From Treponema sp. (GTDB lineage Bacteria; Spirochaetota; Spirochaetia; Treponematales; Treponemataceae), in NCBI GenBank assembly GCA_024691265.1, contig JAILNT010000362.1, positions 1 through 5,951 on the forward strand: a stretch of DNA of 5,951 nt. Direction: 5' to 3'. Position 1 is the stretch's first letter, and each line of letters starts with the position of its first letter. The notes under the pieces were generated by a model. The model had not been told where the DNA came from. It was given only the letters and a program-made list of their open reading frames with translations, and searched no databases. Shown piece after piece: positions 1 to 5,951 of this stretch. A program made the position numbers and the translations under genes.

Positions 1-897
1 GCTTCGATAATACAACTTATGAATGCTGTAGAAAAATATGCTCCATCTATGTTCATTTCTATTCCAGTTTCTGCAGAAAGCATTGACAAAAGTCTGTGCA
101 TTGCAGCTTCTAACATAAGCTGTTCTATAGAAATTCCCTTAAAAGGCTCTTTTCACGAAAATAGTGAAAATAAAAACGCACCTATTTATCTTTTTGATAA
201 AAAACTATATTCAAAAAAAGCAAATCTTTTAAATGACTTTTCTTTGGTTTTTGGCTTTGATATGGACTATGCTCTAGTAGCAGGAGATAACATAAAAGCC
301 TTTAGAAACAGATTAGATTTTGCTTTATCCCTTTATCCAAATCATATAGATTTTGCACAAGTTATAGGAAATGAAAATGCAAAAACAAAATCTACAGGAA
401 CATTTAGCAGTCAGGATATAAAAATCGCAAGGGATTTAGCTTACGCATGCCAGACTTTTTATTCTGCAGGAAGGGCTGTTCCATGGTTCTTAGCTGTGTT
501 AAAACCATTAAAAATGTACCCTTCAAGATTTCTTTCTGATTTTGCAGAATGGCAATTATTAGACAACTGCGGCTATGAATCAAAATTCGATATTGAAAAC
601 ACAAGGCATGTTGATATAGAAAAAATGCAATTAGTATTTTTACAACAAAAATATGAAGAAAAACATCATGAACATCTATTTGCTGTTGTAAAAGATATTG
701 TAAGGCTTAATGGTGCTTTTTCCCGTGTTGTAGCTGGAGATTGCGAAGAATGCATAGTTGACCTTTCTTATAATCCAGATGATTTATTAGGACCTGAATC
801 GATGGAAATATCACATTTTGCTGATACTGCATGTATGGAATCTTGTAAAGTAAAAATATTCGCAGCTGAAGAAGGTCCTGACTATAAGATTATTTAA
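1..897 (+). CDS. Partial CDS, C-terminal part of a probable B12-binding-type radical SAM protein
   Basis: The reading frame is open from base 1 and ends at TAA 895-897. The first ATG, at 19, has no ribosome binding site before it and the six codons upstream stay open, so the true start is probably outside the window. Counting from that ATG, residues 58-115 carry a pattern (LFDKK, LLN, FGFDMDYAL, a run ending LDFALSLYPNHIDF) that recalls the end of the radical SAM barrel in cobalamin-binding radical SAM proteins, where the usual text is close to LFDRR, LLN, FGFDLIYGLPGD and LDFALSL-PNH. Here the GLPGD loop is degenerate (ALVAGD). The following helical stretch (FYSAGRAVPWFL, FLSDFAEW, about 147-178) fits the tail of the same family. 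The CxxxCxxC iron-sulfur motif and any B12 domain would lie upstream and cannot be seen. Substrate unknown. The family call rests on remembered patterns; the existence of the gene is firm. Confidence 0.6.
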   Translation, partial: ASIIQLMNAVEKYAPSMFISIPVSAESIDKSLCIAASNISCSIEIPLKGSFHENSENKNAPIYLFDKKLYSKKANLLNDFSLVFGFDMDYALVAGDNIKAFRNRLDFALSLYPNHIDFAQVIGNENAKTKSTGTFSSQDIKIARDLAYACQTFYSAGRAVPWFLAVLKPLKMYPSRFLSDFAEWQLLDNCGYESKFDIENTRHVDIEKMQLVFLQQKYEEKHHEHLFAVVKDIVRLNGAFSRVVAGDCEECIVDLSYNPDDLLGPESMEISHFADTACMESCKVKIFAAEEGPDYKII

Positions 898-927
898 TTT
901 TTATATTTTCAAGAGAGTAAAACAACA

Positions 928-1977
928 ATGGCTATAAAGATATATTCATTTGATTTTGACGGAAAAAAAGATACAAGCTTAAATTCTTTTCTTAGAGAAA
1001 AACTTCCTTCCTGTTTGAAAGGCGAATCTAACAAGGAAATATCAAATTCAAAGATAAGAAGATTAATTGTTGCAGGCATGGTCAAAATTGATGGAATACA
1101 AAATAGAATTCCTTCTTTCTCGCTTAGAAAGAAATGTAAAATAACTGTAGCCATTGATACTGCAAAATTCTTTTTTGAAAAACAAAATGATGATATTAAA
1201 TATGAATTAACGGCTAAAGATGTTCTTTATGAAGATGACGTTATTATAGTAGTAAATAAACCGGCTTTTTTTCCAACAGAAGAAACTATAGTTGAAGGGC
1301 GAGATAATCTCCACGCAGCTATAATACGCTATTTATGGAATAAAAATCCTTCTTTAAGGAATCCTCCTTATGTAGGAATAATGCACAGGTTAGACAGAGA
1401 GACAAGCGGAGTTATTCTTTTTACAAAATCAAGGTCTGTAAATCCTTTTATTCATGATATGTTTGAAAAGCATACAGCACATAAAGTTTATAGAGCTGTA
1501 ACTGTAAATCCTTATGCGAATGATAAAAAATTATCAGCTTCACTTCCGCCAGCAAATTTCAAGGTAGATAATTTTCTTGGAAGAATAAGTGCAAAATCTG
1601 ACAGGGCAAAATGGGGTGCTGTTAGTGAAAAAAACGGTGGAGTTCATGCTCATACTGATTTTACGGTAGTAACAAGACAGAAAATAATTCAGATAAAAAA
1701 TATAAAAGATTTATCATCTGATAATGCAGCTTCTTTCTATAAAAATCTTAATAGCGGAATCGATGCACTAGGCATTGAGGCTCGTCCTTTAACAGGAAGA
1801 ACTCATCAAATAAGAGTTCATCTTGCAGGTCTTGGTTTACCACTTTTAGGTGATGAACTTTACGGAGGACCTGAATATTCAAGAATTATGCTTCATGCTC
1901 TTTCTTTAACATTTCCTCACCCAGTTACAAATGAAATGATGACAATAGAAGCTCCTTTACCTGATGGATTTATTTAA
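928..1977 (+). CDS. RluA-family pseudouridine synthase with N-terminal S4 domain
   Basis: This enzyme converts specific uridines in rRNA or tRNA to pseudouridine in the cytoplasm. Of the 349 residues, about 17-75 form an S4-like RNA-binding domain (SNSKIRRLIVAGMVKIDG). The catalytic domain begins near 95 with YEDDVIIVVNKPAFFPT. The family signature HRLDRETSG lies at 153-161, with catalytic Asp156. RTHQIRVH (291-298), GDELYGG (308-314) and RIMLHA (319-324) are the conserved active-site and core motifs. ATG 928 is preceded by AGAGAG at 912-917, ten bases away. Only 30 bases separate it from the preceding gene, so co-transcription is likely. About 25 residues (roughly 258-282) appear inserted just before the RTHQIRVH strand compared with RluD-type enzymes. 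The family is certain; the target site (RluA, RluC, RluD or TruC type) cannot be read from the sequence, so no symbol is given. Confidence 0.93.
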   Translation: MAIKIYSFDFDGKKDTSLNSFLREKLPSCLKGESNKEISNSKIRRLIVAGMVKIDGIQNRIPSFSLRKKCKITVAIDTAKFFFEKQNDDIKYELTAKDVLYEDDVIIVVNKPAFFPTEETIVEGRDNLHAAIIRYLWNKNPSLRNPPYVGIMHRLDRETSGVILFTKSRSVNPFIHDMFEKHTAHKVYRAVTVNPYANDKKLSASLPPANFKVDNFLGRISAKSDRAKWGAVSEKNGGVHAHTDFTVVTRQKIIQIKNIKDLSSDNAASFYKNLNSGIDALGIEARPLTGRTHQIRVHLAGLGLPLLGDELYGGPEYSRIMLHALSLTFPHPVTNEMMTIEAPLPDGFI

Positions 1978-1989
1978 AAAACAATACTA

Positions 1990-2018
1990 TTGCTTTCTAA
2001 TATCCTTTTTTATATAAT
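1990..2018 (+). promoter_or_regulatory. Weak candidate promoter upstream of grpE
   Basis: TTGCTT (1990-1995) and a perfect TATAAT (2013-2018) are separated by 17 bases. The -10 box is ideal but the -35 matches the consensus at only three positions, and such boxes arise by chance in sequence this AT-rich. It would give a leader of about 150 bases for grpE. Confidence 0.25.
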
Positions 2019-2078
2019 CCACTTACTAAAAAGTCAGAATGTATAACTAAATAATTATAAAGAATTACAACACAACAA

Positions 2079-2134
2079 TTTTTTTATTTTTTTTGAAATT
2101 TTTGTTGACGCTTTATCTTTAGAATTATTATCTT
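2079..2134 (+). promoter_or_regulatory. Candidate sigma70-type promoter of grpE-dnaK with upstream T-tracts
   Basis: TTGACG (2105-2110) matches the -35 consensus at five of six positions. TATTAT (2126-2131) is a good -10 but leaves a short 15-base spacer; TATCTT (2129-2134) is a poorer box with an 18-base spacer. Two T-tracts of seven and eight bases (2079-2085 and 2087-2094) lie just upstream, where an UP element or intrinsic bend would sit. Transcription would start near 2138-2141, giving a leader of about 35 bases. No CIRCE repeat (TTAGCACTC-N9-GAGTGCTAA) is present between 1978 and 2172, so HrcA control is not supported. A small inverted pair, CAACAA (2073-2078) and TTGTTG (2102-2107), flanks the T-tracts and overlaps the -35 box; it is too short to call an operator. 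Confidence 0.45.
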
Positions 2135-2172
2135 ATGCATAAAAGAAAACAATTGGTTAGGGACGAGTACGA

Positions 2173-2787
2173 ATGACAGACGCTGAAAAAAATCAGAATG
2201 AAGAATTGAAAGAAGAGTCTAAAGCAACTGAAGCAGAAGCTCAAAAGACAGATTCTTCTGATTCTACAGATTCTCCTGATTCAAAAGCAACTGAAGAAAA
2301 AAGCGATGCAGATAAAATCGCTGAACTTCAGAAACAGAATGAAGAATTGAAGAAAGAAAATGCAGACTTAAAAGACCAAGTTTTGCGTCGTGCTGCTGAT
2401 TTTGATAATTACAGAAAACGTACAATCAAAGAAAAGCAGGAAACATTCGATTACGCAAATACAAACCTTTTGAAAGATTTGCTTGAAAGCCTTGATAATT
2501 TTGACCGTACAGTCGAAGCTGCTGCAACTGCAACAGATCCAAAAGCAATTGCTGATGGTGTAACAATGGTAAATAAAGCTCTTGTTTCTATGCTTGAAAA
2601 TAAGTACAACCTTACAAGCTATGGAAATGCAGGAGATACTTTTGACCCTGAATTACATGAAGCAATTGGAAGTAAACAGGGTGATGTAAAAGAACCTGTT
2701 TTAGACCAGGTTTACTTAAAGGGTTACAAGCTTAAAGATAGAGTTATAAGACATGCAAAAGTAATGGTTACTATGCCTAATGCATAA
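2173..2787 (+). CDS. grpE: GrpE, nucleotide exchange factor of DnaK
   Basis: GrpE is a cytoplasmic homodimer that releases ADP from DnaK and resets the chaperone cycle. The protein has 204 residues. Residues 1-47 form a disordered acidic tail rich in D, E, S, T and K. Residues 48-115 are the long coiled-coil helix, including the family pattern RRAADFDNYRKRT (72-84) and LLESLDNFDR (103-112). Residues 157-200 are the beta domain that contacts DnaK, with FDPELHEAIG (157-166) and the GYKLKDRVIRHAKVMV ending typical of the family. The start at 2173 is supported by AGGGA at 2159-2163, nine bases upstream. It lies 53 bases before dnaK with no terminator between, so the two are probably one transcript. 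The N-terminal part contains in-frame direct repeats (listed separately). Confidence 0.97.
   Translation: MTDAEKNQNEELKEESKATEAEAQKTDSSDSTDSPDSKATEEKSDADKIAELQKQNEELKKENADLKDQVLRRAADFDNYRKRTIKEKQETFDYANTNLLKDLLESLDNFDRTVEAAATATDPKAIADGVTMVNKALVSMLENKYNLTSYGNAGDTFDPELHEAIGSKQGDVKEPVLDQVYLKGYKLKDRVIRHAKVMVTMPNA
2194..2351 (+). repeat. In-frame direct repeats in the 5' part of grpE
   Basis: A 17-base word, CAGAATGAAGAATTGAA, occurs exactly at 2194-2210 and 2335-2351, offset by 141 bases (47 codons). A second word, AAAGCAACTGAAG, occurs at 2221-2233 and 2284-2296, offset by 63 bases (21 codons). Both offsets keep frame and give repeated peptides QNEELK (residues 8-13 and 55-60) and SKATE. This suggests that the acidic tail grew by local duplication of coiled-coil sequence. 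Confidence 0.7.
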
Positions 2788-2840
2788 TTAATCAATTCAC
2801 TTATTTTTTAATTTTGTTTATAGATTGAGGAGCATAGATT

Positions 2841-4802
2841 ATGGGAAAGATTATTGGTATTGACCTTGGAACAACAAACTCTTGTGTAGCTGTTATGGAA
2901 AATGGCTCACCTGTAGTTATCCAGAACTCAGAAGGTGGACGCACAACTCCATCTATCGTTGGTTTTACAGCAAAAGGAGAACGCATTGTAGGTCTTCCAG
3001 CTAAGAACCAGATGGTCACAAACCCAAAGAACACAATTTATTCTATTAAGCGTTTTATTGGACATCGCTATCAGGAACTTTCAGGCGAAGCAAAGCTTGT
3101 TCCATATGCAGTAAAAGATAACGGACAAGACGTTCGCGTTGTTGTAACTGAAAATGGTGCAGAAAAAGAATTCAGCCCACAGGAAATTTCAGCATTTATC
3201 TTGCAGAAGATGAAGAAGACCGCTGAGGACTATCTTGGAGAAGCTGTTACAGAAGCTGTTATTACAGTTCCTGCATATTTCAATGATGCTCAGCGACAGG
3301 CAACAAAAGATGCTGGTAAGATTGCAGGTCTTAATGTACAGAGAATTATTAATGAACCTACAGCAGCTTCTTTGGCATTTGGTTTCAACCAGGATCAGAA
3401 GACAGATAAGACAATCGCCGTATATGACCTTGGTGGTGGTACATTCGATATTTCTATTCTTGAACTTGGTGACGGTGTATTTGAAGTTAAAGCTACAAAT
3501 GGTGATACACACCTCGGTGGTGATGACTGGGACCGCACAATCGTAAACTGGCTTATTGATGAGTTCAAGAAGGATTCAGGAATTGACCTTTCTGGAGATT
3601 CAATGGCTTTACAGCGTTTGCGTGAAGCTGCAGAAAATGCAAAGATTAGCCTTTCTAACCAGGCAAGTACAGATATTAACCTTCCATTTATTACAGCTGA
3701 TGCAACAGGTCCTAAGCACTTGCAGAAGACTTTGACTCGTGCTCAGTTTGAACAGATGACAGACAACTTGTTTGAAAGAACAAAGGAACCTTGTCGCAAG
3801 GCTATGGCAGATGCTGGAATTACAGCTGATAAGATTGATGAAATCCTTCTTGTTGGTGGTTCTTCTCGTATGCCAAAAGTTCAGGAAATCGTTAAGCAGA
3901 TTTTCGGAAAAGAAGGTAGCCGTGCAGTTAATCCTGATGAAGCAGTTGCTATTGGTGCTGCAATTCAGGGTGGTGTTCTTCAGGGAGATGTTAAAGACGT
4001 TCTTTTGCTTGATGTTACACCTCTTTCACTTGGTATTGAAACAATGGGTGGTGTATTCACACGCCTTATCAATCGTAACACAACAATTCCTACAAAGAAG
4101 AGCCAGGTATTCTCTACTGCAGCAGATGGTCAGACAGCTGTAAGTATTCACGTACTCCAGGGTGAACGTGAAATGGCTGCTCAGAACCGTACTTTAGGAA
4201 AGTTCGATTTGGTAGGTATTCCAGCAGCTCCTCGTGGAGTTCCACAGATTGAAGTTACATTCGATATCGATGCTAACGGTATTGTTCATGTATCAGCAAA
4301 GGATTTGGGAACAGGAAAAGAGCAGCATATTCAGATTACATCTTCAAGCGGTTTGAGCGAAGATGAAATCAACCGCATGGTAAAAGATGCTGAAGCTAAT
4401 GCAGATGCAGATAAGAAGCAGCGTGAAAGTGTTGATGCGAAGAATGAAGCAGACAGCTTGATTTATGCAACAGAAAAGAGTGTTAAAGAGCTCGGAGACA
4501 AGATTGCAGCTGCTGAAAAGTCTAAGATTGATGCAGCAATAGCAGATTTGAAGAAGGCTCTTGAAAGCAACAATACAGAAGACATCAAGGCAAAAACAGA
4601 AGCTTTGAAGCAGGCTTCTTATAAGATTGCTGAAGAAGTATACAAGCAGCAGGGTCCTCAGGGTGGAGCAGCTGGTGCTAATGCAGGCACAGGTGCTGAC
4701 GCTAATGCAGGAGCTAATGGAGCTGGTTCTTCTAATTCTTCATCTGGTTTTGACAAGGGCAAGGCTGATGATGTTGAATATGAAGTTCATGATGAGAAAT
4801 AA
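2841..4802 (+). CDS. dnaK: DnaK, Hsp70 chaperone
   Basis: DnaK is the ATP-driven cytoplasmic chaperone that binds exposed hydrophobic peptides. It has 653 residues, close to the usual 610-650. The nucleotide-binding domain (1-385) shows the phosphate loop DLGTTNS (8-14), Lys70 in YSIKRFIGH, TVPAYFNDAQRQATKDAG (142-159), NEPTAA (171-176), DLGGGTFD (196-203) and LLVGGSSRMP (336-345). The interdomain linker DVLLLDVTPLSLG is at 386-398. The substrate-binding beta domain follows to about 505 and the helical lid to about 603. The tail (604-653) is rich in G, A, N and S and ends in an acidic EYEVHDEK in place of the EEVKD-like ending of enterobacterial DnaK. GAGGAG at 2827-2832 lies eight bases before the ATG. 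The gene ends with tandem TAA TAA (4800-4805). Its codons look less AT-rich at third positions than in the flanking genes, consistent with high expression (an impression, not a count). Confidence 0.99.
   Translation: MGKIIGIDLGTTNSCVAVMENGSPVVIQNSEGGRTTPSIVGFTAKGERIVGLPAKNQMVTNPKNTIYSIKRFIGHRYQELSGEAKLVPYAVKDNGQDVRVVVTENGAEKEFSPQEISAFILQKMKKTAEDYLGEAVTEAVITVPAYFNDAQRQATKDAGKIAGLNVQRIINEPTAASLAFGFNQDQKTDKTIAVYDLGGGTFDISILELGDGVFEVKATNGDTHLGGDDWDRTIVNWLIDEFKKDSGIDLSGDSMALQRLREAAENAKISLSNQASTDINLPFITADATGPKHLQKTLTRAQFEQMTDNLFERTKEPCRKAMADAGITADKIDEILLVGGSSRMPKVQEIVKQIFGKEGSRAVNPDEAVAIGAAIQGGVLQGDVKDVLLLDVTPLSLGIETMGGVFTRLINRNTTIPTKKSQVFSTAADGQTAVSIHVLQGEREMAAQNRTLGKFDLVGIPAAPRGVPQIEVTFDIDANGIVHVSAKDLGTGKEQHIQITSSSGLSEDEINRMVKDAEANADADKKQRESVDAKNEADSLIYATEKSVKELGDKIAAAEKSKIDAAIADLKKALESNNTEDIKAKTEALKQASYKIAEEVYKQQGPQGGAAGANAGTGADANAGANGAGSSNSSSGFDKGKADDVEYEVHDEK
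4677..4720 (+). repeat. Short tandem-like repeats in the dnaK tail
   Basis: GCTAATGCAGG occurs at 4677-4687 and 4701-4711, 24 bases (8 codons) apart, and a partial copy GCTAATGG follows at 4713-4720. They encode ANAG-type units in the flexible C-terminal tail. Such Gly/Ala/Asn tails vary freely in length among DnaK proteins. Confidence 0.6.
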
Positions 4803-4809
4803 TAAAGAA

Positions 4810-4829
4810 TAGGAAGTAAGGCTTTCCTA
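4810..4829 (+). other. Small hairpin after the dnaK stop codon
   Basis: TAGGAA (4810-4815) and TTCCTA (4824-4829) form a perfect six-base stem around an eight-base loop, starting seven bases after the dnaK stop and ending seven bases before the terminator stem. No U-run follows it, so it is not a terminator itself. It might protect the 3' end of the grpE-dnaK mRNA, which is inference. An alternative pairing of CTTT (4822-4825) with AAAG (4833-4836) would disrupt it. Confidence 0.4.
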
Positions 4830-4836
4830 GTCAAAG

Positions 4837-4878
4837 GCTGCTGCCGATAACGATAATATTTGGCGGCAGCTTTTTTTT
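4837..4878 (+). terminator. Rho-independent terminator between dnaK and dnaJ
   Basis: GCTGCTGCC (4837-4845) pairs with GGCGGCAGC (4862-4870) as a nine-base GC-rich stem with one G-U pair and a 16-base loop, followed directly by eight T residues (4871-4878). The A residues at 4833-4835 can pair with the start of the T-run, lengthening the stem. This is the strongest structural signal outside the genes and should end or attenuate the grpE-dnaK transcript before dnaJ. Confidence 0.9.
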
Positions 4879-4907
4879 GTTAAACACAAGATAGAGGCAT
4901 TAAACAA

Positions 4908-5906
4908 ATGGCTAAACGTGATTATTATGAAGTTCTTGGTGTAGATAAATCAGCCAACAAAGATGAAATTAAAAAAGCTTATAGAAAGCTTGCTGTAAAA
5001 TATCATCCAGACCGTAATCCAGGAAATAAAGAAGCAGAGGATAAATTCAAGGAAGCAACTGAAGCTTATGAGGTTCTTTCTGATGAGAAGAAAAGACCTT
5101 TATATGACCAGTATGGATTTGCCGGCGTAGATGGAATGGGTGCAGATGGTGGCGGTGCTCAATATAGTCATGCTTACCAGGATTTCAGTGATCTATTTGG
5201 CAACTTTGCTGGAGGTGGTTTTGATGACCTGTTCTCTAACCTCTTTGGGGGAAGAGGAGGTTCAAGACATTCAAGAGATCCTAATGCCGCAGGTCAAGGC
5301 GAAAGTTTAAGATATGATATGAGAATATCTTTTAAAGATGCCGTTTATGGTGCAAAAACAGATATTCATTTCTCTCATAACGAAACTTGTGAAGTTTGTC
5401 ATGGAACTGGTGGAGCAGCTGGTGCAAAAAGAAAGACTTGCCCTACATGTAATGGTTCTGGTCAGATAAGAAGAGCTGCCGGCTTTTTTGCTGTACAGCA
5501 GACTTGTCCAACCTGTCATGGAGAAGGAACTATTATAGATAATCCTTGTTCTGCCTGTCATGGAACTGGTATGCAGGAAAAGAGCAAGAGAATGACAATC
5601 ACAATTCCTGCTGGTGTAGATAACGGAAAGAGAATTGTTATACCTCATCAGGGAAATGCTGGTGTTAATGGTGGAGAAGCCGGAGACCTTGTAATTGTTC
5701 TTCATGTTGATACTGACAAGTATTTTGAACGTTCTGGTACAGATTTATATTGTGCTGTTCCTATTTCACTGTCACAGGCTGTTTTAGGTGCTAACATTAC
5801 AATAAAAAATCTTGAAGGAAAGAGTATTGAAATAAAGATTCCTTCAGAAACAACTCAAGGTAAACTTCTTAGAATCAGAGGAGAAGGTGTTCCTATTACA
5901 ATATGA
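4908..5906 (+). CDS. dnaJ: DnaJ, Hsp40 co-chaperone, truncated at the C-terminus
   Basis: DnaJ binds unfolded protein and stimulates DnaK ATP hydrolysis through its J domain. The J domain spans 1-70 with the essential HPD at 33-35. A Gly/Phe-rich linker follows (about 71-130). Four CxxCxGxG zinc repeats lie at 161-168, 178-185, 200-207 and 214-221, all cysteines intact. The C-terminal substrate-binding domains begin near 226. The protein stops at residue 332, right after RIRGEGVPIT, whereas typical type I DnaJ proteins have about 370-385 residues and continue into a GDL-containing strand and the dimerisation segment. Its own ribosome binding site, AGAGG (4893-4897), is ten bases before the ATG. 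A strong terminator lies 29 bases upstream of the start and no clear promoter follows it, so expression by read-through is likely. The TGA overlaps the ATG of the next gene. A frameshift does not explain the truncation, since the downstream sequence reads as a different protein. Confidence 0.93.
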   Translation: MAKRDYYEVLGVDKSANKDEIKKAYRKLAVKYHPDRNPGNKEAEDKFKEATEAYEVLSDEKKRPLYDQYGFAGVDGMGADGGGAQYSHAYQDFSDLFGNFAGGGFDDLFSNLFGGRGGSRHSRDPNAAGQGESLRYDMRISFKDAVYGAKTDIHFSHNETCEVCHGTGGAAGAKRKTCPTCNGSGQIRRAAGFFAVQQTCPTCHGEGTIIDNPCSACHGTGMQEKSKRMTITIPAGVDNGKRIVIPHQGNAGVNGGEAGDLVIVLHVDTDKYFERSGTDLYCAVPISLSQAVLGANITIKNLEGKSIEIKIPSETTQGKLLRIRGEGVPITI

Positions 5907-5951
5907 AGCGAGAAGACTACATAAGCTGGGATGAGTATTTTATGGGAGTTG
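5903..5951 (+). CDS. Partial CDS, probable deoxycytidylate (dCMP) deaminase N-terminus
   Basis: Starting at ATG 5903, the 16 visible residues read MKREDYISWDEYFMGV. This matches the N-terminus of dCMP deaminases (ComEB/DCTD family), where K-R-x-D-Y-x-x-W-x-E-Y-F-M-x-V-A precedes the SxRSKDPxxQVGA segment. These zinc enzymes convert dCMP to dUMP for thymidylate synthesis. The catalytic HAE and PCxxC motifs would lie beyond the window. The ATG overlaps the dnaJ TGA as ATGA, so translation could be coupled. The purine-rich AGAGGAGAAGG (5877-5887) is 15 bases or more upstream, too far for an ordinary ribosome binding site. Such a short fragment carries limited evidence, but the match is specific. 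Confidence 0.65.
   Translation, partial: MKREDYISWDEYFMGV

Noticed and set aside
19..21. ATG 19 as the true start of the first gene
   Set aside because: There is no ribosome binding site, the frame is open to base 1, and the protein lacks the N-terminal domains expected of its family. A start outside the window is more likely.
1982..1992. CAATACTATTG as a terminator hairpin after the pseudouridine synthase
   Set aside because: The stem is only four AT-rich pairs with a three-base loop, and the nearest T-run begins 13 bases later. It is too weak to call.
3189..3512. Open minus-strand frame inside dnaK, and other open frames antisense to grpE, dnaK and dnaJ or in alternative plus frames
   Set aside because: They overlap strongly conserved genes, have no ribosome binding sites or recognisable protein features, and arise from the codon bias of the real genes.
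4846..4907. A dnaJ promoter in the loop of the terminator or just after it
   Set aside because: TA-rich bits such as GATAATAT occur in the loop, but no -35 box lies at a suitable distance, and nothing convincing follows the T-run.
5887..5951. A frameshift or sequencing error near the dnaJ end hiding a normal C-terminus
   Set aside because: No alternative frame after 5887 reads like the DnaJ tail; one frame instead gives a specific dCMP deaminase N-terminus. This is a change of homology, not of frame.
1..5951. Mobile element, phage, CRISPR, toxin-antitoxin or other defence system
   Set aside because: No transposase, integrase, terminal inverted repeats, spaced repeat array or small paired genes were seen. 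All intergenic gaps are under 200 bases and the genes are housekeeping.

Overview
This AT-rich window most resembles the chromosome of a spirochaete, probably a Treponema-type anaerobe. That is a judgement from protein style and gene layout (grpE-dnaK-dnaJ without a visible CIRCE operator, a treponeme-like DnaK tail and dCMP deaminase start); no database search was possible. All genes recognised lie on the + strand. Nothing here looks like phage, a transposon, CRISPR or a tRNA/rRNA gene.

Layout. Bases 1-897 hold the C-terminal part of a protein whose start lies outside the window; it looks like the C-terminal half of a B12-binding-type radical SAM protein. After a 30-base gap comes an S4-domain RluA-family pseudouridine synthase (928-1977), probably co-transcribed with it. 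A 195-base AT-rich intergenic region carries T-tracts and a candidate sigma70-type promoter. It leads into the chaperone cluster: grpE (2173-2787), dnaK (2841-4802), a strong Rho-independent terminator (4837-4878), then dnaJ (4908-5906). The last 49 bases begin another gene whose first 16 residues match the N-terminus of deoxycytidylate deaminases; its ATG overlaps the dnaJ stop as ATGA.

How the genes work together. DnaJ delivers substrates to DnaK and stimulates ATP hydrolysis, and GrpE releases ADP, so the cluster encodes one complete Hsp70 cycle. The terminator between dnaK and dnaJ suggests that DnaJ is made at a lower level than DnaK, through read-through or a weak promoter of its own.

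The one real anomaly is at the right end. DnaJ stops at residue 332, losing the end of its second C-terminal beta domain and the dimerisation segment, and homology switches within a few bases to dCMP deaminase. Either a deletion fused the two loci in the genome, or this is a chimeric join about 50 bases from a contig end. The sequence cannot decide between them. Otherwise this is an ordinary housekeeping region, and I do not see an undescribed system in it.
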